From positions 14,788,501 through 14,852,500 of the forward strand of contig JAPTOF010000015.1 in the NCBI GenBank assembly GCA_028554755.1: a stretch of DNA of 64,000 nt, in the 5' to 3' direction. Shown one piece after another: positions 58,401 through 64,000 of the stretch (within the stretch, counting starts at the first letter, position 1; each line of letters opens with the position of its first letter). The notes beneath the pieces were generated by a model. It made no database searches. It saw only the letters and a program-made list of their open reading frames with translations, and had not been told where the DNA came from. The stretch is from Cordia subcordata (lineage: Eukaryota; Streptophyta; Magnoliopsida; Boraginales; Cordiaceae). A program made the position numbers and the translations under genes.

Positions 58401-61400
58401 ATCCTAGAACAATCTTTTTGTGCTGGATAGAGAAATATCCTTATTGTGGCTGTAAAGGATCAAACTTCACCTTTAGCCTTCATTCTCTTCTTCAACATCT
58501 CAGAATGCAAATAAGATATACACCTTACAAATCAAAGGATATTCTCAAGGAAAAGGAGTTGTTTCCATCCTGAGATATCCCAAAACAGACGTCTTGCAAA
58601 GTAGAGGAAATAAAATGGTTTCATTCATAGGGATATCACCAATGTAGTAGTGTCATAATGAATGACATATGCACCTCATTCCCTTCTAGCAATTCCTTAT
58701 TAAGGGCAAACAAGCATCATAAATGGCTTCTCATTGCCACCCAAGTGACAATACAATTGAAAGACATATACATTGCAGTCAAAGAGGCAGAGATGTGCAA
58801 AAGGAGAGGAAGAAACCTCTCTATTATTTGTAGAGCTGGCAGAGCCCAAAAGTTGAAGGATGAAAGCCCTTTCATATTTTTCAGCTCCTTCATCACAAGC
58901 TGCCTACAGAACATGAAATCCACCATGATCACTAACCACAGAACAAAAGCCGAAATCCAAACTATAGTAATTTAAAATTAGAAACAACAAAAGAATGAAA
59001 GAAAGAAACAACATGTGACAATTAGCAATACGTAGACACCTCTAGCAAGCAATTATCATAAGGAGCAAGAGGCCGAGGGCAAGGAGGGAAATAAAATAGA
59101 GGCCATGTTAGGTGCTACAAGGTTTTCATGTAACAAATTAAGATTAAAACTGATAATTACTGCTGCCAATCTTAAAGAATACCAGTATTCTATTATTTAT
59201 CAATTTCTGGTTCCATATCACCATATGTTCAAAAAATTCCCAGACTCATAAAGAAAAAATGGCATTTCTTTTTGTCCTTTAAAGAATTAAATGAGTTCAA
59301 CTGTCTCTTTCGCCAAGTTGCATGGTATTAAGTCACTAATTATCTTTAACAAAGTCTCCTTTGCAATCGATGCCAAATGATTGTGAAGATCTCTGAATAG
59401 AGGATAGTCTTTGGAGGAAGTGATCGTGGCGAAGTTTGGGAGACTCATGATGGGCAGAGATTAGATGAGAGAAGATTAACAGATGGAGTTAGTCTTTGAA
59501 AGAACATTGCCAAAGGTTGGACTCTTTATGAAGCATGTCAACTTTGATGTGGATAATGGGGAGAGGATCTTCTTTTGGCTCCTCTTCTCTTTTAAAGGTT
59601 CTCCGCTACTCACTTTCCCTTGGCTAGAGACAAGCTTGCTTCTATTAGCTCATGCGTGCAATGGGTGGATGGTACTTTTAGATAGGATGCGATTTTTATA
59701 AGACAAGCTAATGCTTGGAAGTTGGAGGAGTCTCTTAAGTACTTTGGATGCTTAAATAATAGTTCTGTACTGCACAAGAGGGAAGATGAAGTCAAGTGGA
59801 ATTGGGTAAAAAAACAGTTCTCTGACACGTGATATCATTCTATAGAGCTTGTGGATGAAGCAGCCTAACTTTAATGTGGCTTTCCTACCGACGAATACCT
59901 AGGAAATCTTTTATCCCAAATACAGTTGCCTTTTTTGCATGCGAGGTGCCACCTGGGAGAGTTCTCACATTGAATTTATTCGAAAAAAATGCAAATCTTG
60001 GGTTAATAGATTTTTATATGCTACTGCTTAAAAGTGTTTGGGCTAATAGTCTTTGGCAGATGGTTTTTTAATTATAGATGCCCAATGGGTTGCTTCTAAG
60101 CCCTTATGTGATGAGATAAAAGCATGGAGGGTATCAAAAACTGCAAAAGTCATTCCAGGGGCCCTCTTGCCATTATTATTTGGACTTCAAGAAAGAAACA
60201 GAAAAAAGGGCTTTTGAAGGAAGGAAATATCTCTTTCTCCTTTGAGAATCAGTGCATCCATGATCTTTACTTTCGACTAGAGGTTCTTGTAGAGCCAATG
60301 TAGATAGTACACAAGAATGTAAGGGGTTGATGTATATATTTTTGGGTCTGCATCCCCTTTGGTGCCTTCCTTTCAGAAAAAAATGGATGTAAGGCTAATT
60401 TCCCCCTAGTCCCTTTGCCACCATCTTTATCATTTAAGCCACATGACATTTACGATTACCTTTGACAGGAAGCTTTAACAAAAGCAGAGATAAAATGTAA
60501 GCAAATAAATAAATTAATAAATATCAAAGTAGTTGGAAATCAAGGGATCATAACCAATCCACAATGGTCCAATCTCTTTTCTGATGAAGAATACATGTTG
60601 TATTCACATGGCATAAGACAGGGTGCTGTCATCTTTTCGGTCACATTTCAGGCCCTTGAATTTCAAGAGGTTTCTTAGTCTTGAATACTCATCATAGGGA
60701 AGGAAGCTGGAAAAGAAGAAGATAGATTGCTTACTTCTTAAAACTCATAAAAGAACTGGTATTTTTTACCATAATTGGCACTACCCTCTTGTCATTAGAA
60801 ATCTTACACACTAGTGAGAAAACAAAAGTGTAAAAGCTAGTTTATACTTTATTGGTGCATCATTGAAAGGTTTGTTTTGACAACCATCTGACTCCAACTT
60901 CTATGATTCTATTTTCTGCACATTTGTGTATCTTTATGGTTCAGGTTTCAATTCTCCAAGTTAAACCTTGTATCTTAAATGGCACATCTCCATAAACATG
61001 TAAGCTAGTTAAGAAAAACCAAACCTTTAAATGGCAGAACTATACCAAACATCACAAATTGTTTTGTAGAAAAATCTTCCCAATATTAAAAATTATCCTA
61101 AGCTTCTTTCAGTAACATGGTTAGGTTCTACTAGACAATGCATCACGATCAAAGCCAGCAAATGACATAAATATACAGATAGATGAAAGGCAGTAGTTGT
61201 GCACATGTACAAAAAGTTACAATTTACTCCTACAGGGGTTGAGGAATGAGGGGAAGAGTAGGCAAGAGAAGAGGCAAGGGGTGACGGAAAAAAAAAATTT
61301 AACAACTGAAGTTAGCTTGTTAATTTGAATAACCAACCGAACAAGAGGAGGAATGTTTCTTATTCGTCATAGATATCTAGTAATTTATGAACTTTGAAAT

Positions 61401-62063
61401 AATCTTATAACAAAACCATTGCTATGTGCATACGACGTAGGACTTATTTCAAGAATGAAACACAATACGAGTAAGTATATCATGTACTTACGTTAATAAG
61501 CACGGAAACAAACAGATTAGATGAAGGCTTCTGAGAAGAGTATGCTTGATAAAGAATAGCAAACGCAACCAACCTCTGAGTGGGTCTTAGCGCCTTACCC
61601 TATAAGCACAATAACAGCAGCCATAAATCCAAAGTCAAATCTATTCCCAAAAAAAAAAAAAAAAACTGCCTAAGATTAAGCAATAAATGAACAAACATTT
61701 TTTGCTTCTTGTACAATAACCGTATAAGTAGTAGCATTCACAACACCCTGAAAAATATTTATTTATTACAATTTGGAAGATAAATAAAAGTAGAATTTAC
61801 TTTCACTTTTGAAAAAGTTCGTTGTTCAAATCTTTGATGATTGAAATCACTCTCAGCTTTTAATTACTAGTTGAGACTGGAAAATTCCAGCTTAATTCAA
61901 TTCGTTTGCAAGATAATACCAAAATAGAAAATGATAAACCAATTAAAAACCGCAATTAGCGCTAAACCCTAAAATAATCACCTGCCCCAAATCACAAAAT
62001 AAATAAATATACAGCAATAAGCGCCAAACCCTAAAAAGCTATGCACACGCACACACACATACG

Positions 62064-62098
<35 letters not shown>

Positions 62099-62261
62099 AA
62101 GAAAGAAACGTGCCTGTAGGAGAAGAGCGAGAGAAGAGCAGGCTTTAAAGTGGGGAGATGGAGGGAATTTAGCGGCGAACTCACTGAAGATATCATCAAC
62201 CGATCGATCTCCACCGTTCAAACAACGACAGCAACGTATAAGATTCTTCTTTTCCCAACAT
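55446..62261 (-). pseudogene. CNOT11: CNOT11, CCR4-NOT subunit: seven exons with several lesions, 3' end missing
   Basis: Exons, high to low: 62261-62114, 61599-61492, 58903-58817, 56360-56307, 56152-56007, 55849-55699, 55583-55446. Recognisable blocks are RSVDDIFSEFAAKFP (exon 1), PTQRLVAFAILYQAY (2), AACDEGAEKYERAFILQLLG (3), VLKQSTAGYMKNFDPS (4), DPDVPRGCDSNSPE (5), NLSLEGLGPQWIRP (6) and MCADTSRAAAVRDLIAKALK (7). CNOT11 joins the CCR4-NOT deadenylase through CNOT1 and CNOT10 (family knowledge). Lesions: exon 1 has one extra base after MLGKEESYTLLSL and ends at a GC donor (CAG|gcacgt); exon 5 has TAG at 56137-56135 and 56125-56123 where the family has Glu and Gln; exons after exon 7 (ELANDPKLVYHCG region) are absent. 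Remaining phases fit, so decay is recent. Head-to-head with the ERG promoter array to the right. Confidence 0.88.
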
Positions 62262-62786
62262 TTTCTTTTAATTTTTTTTATTTTTTTCCACAAGGTAGCC
62301 TACTTGTATTATTTCAGTGCGTTATTTGATAATAGATGAGAGAATTTCTGGTTGATGTCATTTCACATATTGGGAGATTTAATCTCTGGTTGTCACTTCA
62401 TGTATTGGTATCTTTTGATGCCCTAGGATTTCTTAAGTTCTGTTTTCAAATTTCTTAGTTGCTTTTTTTTCCTCTGCTTCTTTGGGTTCTTCCTTGTCCG
62501 TTCTGTAAAATAGGTTCTCTTTTTGAAAGTTTCACATTCTTGTCTGCCCCTTCACTACAAGTACTTATTCCTGCTAACACTTCCCATCTCCTTCGTTCTA
62601 AAATCTGAGTTTATGCTAATATAGCACATCGTCTTATAATATGTATCCTGGTGAAATAAGCCTCTTGCGAAAGTCTTATGGTTATTGGGTTTTTCTAGCT
62701 TCATAAGTTTCCCTAATGTGATGGAAAAGGAAAATTCACCTCAAATTCATCATGCTAGTAGGGAAAATTCTTCACCTCAAATTCAA
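57755..62786. repeat. Segmental duplication, copy 2 (pair with 33609-38446)
   Basis: Holds CNOT11 intron 3 to exon 1 and the upstream region. It is continuous with CNOT11 exon 4 to the left, so this side looks like the original arrangement. It keeps the exon 1 block that copy 1 lost. Confidence 0.92.
62054..62095. repeat. CA/TA compound microsatellite
   Basis: (CA)n followed by (AT)n, in the CNOT11 first intron just after the GC donor. It is absent from the other duplicate. Confidence 0.9.
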
Positions 62787-64000
62787 AATTTGTCTTCAAG
62801 ACACTATTTCCAGTCGTGTCTTGATTATCTTGCCCATCAAGTCATGTATCTAATGTAGCAGTCAAAATTCATTTGTTCGAGATAAGATTTTTGACCTAGG
62901 TGGCTACTTTCTTCTTTTCTTTCAAAAGTCGGGTAATTTGTATTAGATTTGTAAATGTGGTCGGTTTGGTCATTATCTCGAGAGCAAGTCAAAAATCCCA
63001 ATTTCCTAAGACACACATACACACAAACTAGTATTTATTTATATATATAAATATATAAGTATGTATGTATGTATATATGTGTGTGTGTGTTTTATATATA
63101 TAATGCTCCTGTTAGTATTTCTGCTTGTTTATAGTAATTTAGCATGTTTTATTTGAACTTGCAATCGATTATTTTGACCCAATTGTTCCATTCTATTTGG
63201 CCAGACTTGGCTATGCTATTGTGTTATACAAAAATTCTCACCACCAAAATGAACAGTTCATAACAAACTTAATCAATCCACAGTACATTTTTTAAATAAA
63301 AAAAAAGGTTAAAAGCTTCAGGAGTCGTGTCCTGAAAACACGTTTTCAGAATTTGTCTTCAAGACACTATTTCCAGGTGTGTCTTGACTATCTTACACAT
63401 TAGGTCATGTATCTTATGTAGCAGTCAAAATTCTTGTGTTCAAGATAAGATTTTTGACCTAGGTGGGTATTTTCTTCTTTTCTTTCAAAAGTCGGGTAAT
63501 TTGTATTAGATTTGTAAATGTGGTTGGTTTGGTCATTATCTCTAGAGCAAGTCAAAAATCCCAATTTCCTAAGACACACACACACACACACAAACTAGTA
63601 TTTATATATATATATATATGTATGTATGTATGTATGTATATATATATGTGCGTGTGTGTGTGTCATGTGTATATAATACACCTGTTAGTATTTCTGCTTG
63701 TTTACAGTAATTTATTGCAATCGATGATTTTGACCCAAATATTCCATTCTATTAGGACAAACTTGGCTATGCTATTGTGTTATACAGAAATTCTCACCAC
63801 CAAAATGAACAGTTCATTACAAACTTAATCAATCCACATTACTTTTTTAAAAAAAAAAAGTTAAAAGCTTCAGGAGTCGTGTCCTTAAAACACGTTTTCA
63901 AAATTTGTCTTCAAGACACTATTTCCAGGAGTGTCTTGATTATCTTGCACATCAGGTCATATATCTGATGTAGCAGTCAAAATTCATGTGTTTAAGATAA
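62787..64000 (+). repeat. ERG-promoter repeats, units 6-8, running off the right edge
   Basis: Unit 6 62787-63100 (partial), unit 7 63104-63676, unit 8 from 63677. They carry the same landmarks as units 1-5, with compound microsatellites at about 63011-63095 and 63573-63663. By analogy with the other arrays an ERG start codon should follow shortly after the window. Confidence 0.87.

Overview
This is a stretch of nuclear DNA from a flowering plant, most likely a eudicot. The evidence is AT-rich introns with plant-type GT-AG sites, two Ty1/Copia LTR retrotransposons with initiator-Met tRNA primer sites, a CACTA end, MITE-like repeats, and three genes whose exons match plant HDC1, ERG (ERA-like GTPase) and CNOT11. 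I cannot name the species.

Left third (1-22.9 kb): one large minus-strand gene, the Rxt3-family histone deacetylase complex subunit HDC1. Ten coding exons can be joined in one open frame (772 codons). The last exon lies off the left edge and a 5'-UTR intron precedes the start codon. One exon is only 8 nt long, and the frame closes only if it is included. The introns carry a complete but mutated Copia element (5077-10049, same orientation as the gene), an antisense LINE reverse-transcriptase relic, and a very strong G-quadruplex motif on the transcript strand.

Middle (22.9-31.6 kb): no convincing intact gene. It holds a MITE-like inverted-repeat element, AAT/AAC-rich microsatellites in two related settings, the decayed 3' end of a CACTA (En/Spm-like) transposon with its terminus, and a diverged pair of about 440 bp repeats.

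Right half (31.6-64 kb): a rearranged locus made of two neighbours, ERG (plus strand, mitochondrial ERA-type GTPase) and CNOT11 (minus strand, CCR4-NOT subunit). An array of about 570 bp ERG-promoter repeats, each with a CA/TA/TG compound microsatellite, accompanies three copies of ERG exon 1. Two are fragments and one begins a complete eight-exon series (39358-52864). A piece of CNOT11 with exons 2-3 (33.6-38.4 kb) is repeated at 57.7-62.8 kb, about 24.1 kb away. The junction fuses ERG exon 1 to CNOT11 intron 3 at a 6-bp microhomology. As given, ERG carries a frameshift just before the P-loop and a 2-nt loss at the exon 6 donor. The longer CNOT11 copy has a frameshift, two stop codons, a GC donor and no 3' exons. 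Both therefore look like pseudogenes unless these are assembly errors. A second Copia element (46802-52375) sits in ERG intron 7. Its leader carries sixteen TTGAC W-box cores.

How the genes relate: HDC1 is a chromatin regulator. ERG acts in mitochondrial ribosome assembly and CNOT11 in mRNA deadenylation. They are not a functional cluster. The window is most informative about gene duplication and decay, and about transposons sitting in introns. I found no undescribed protein system.
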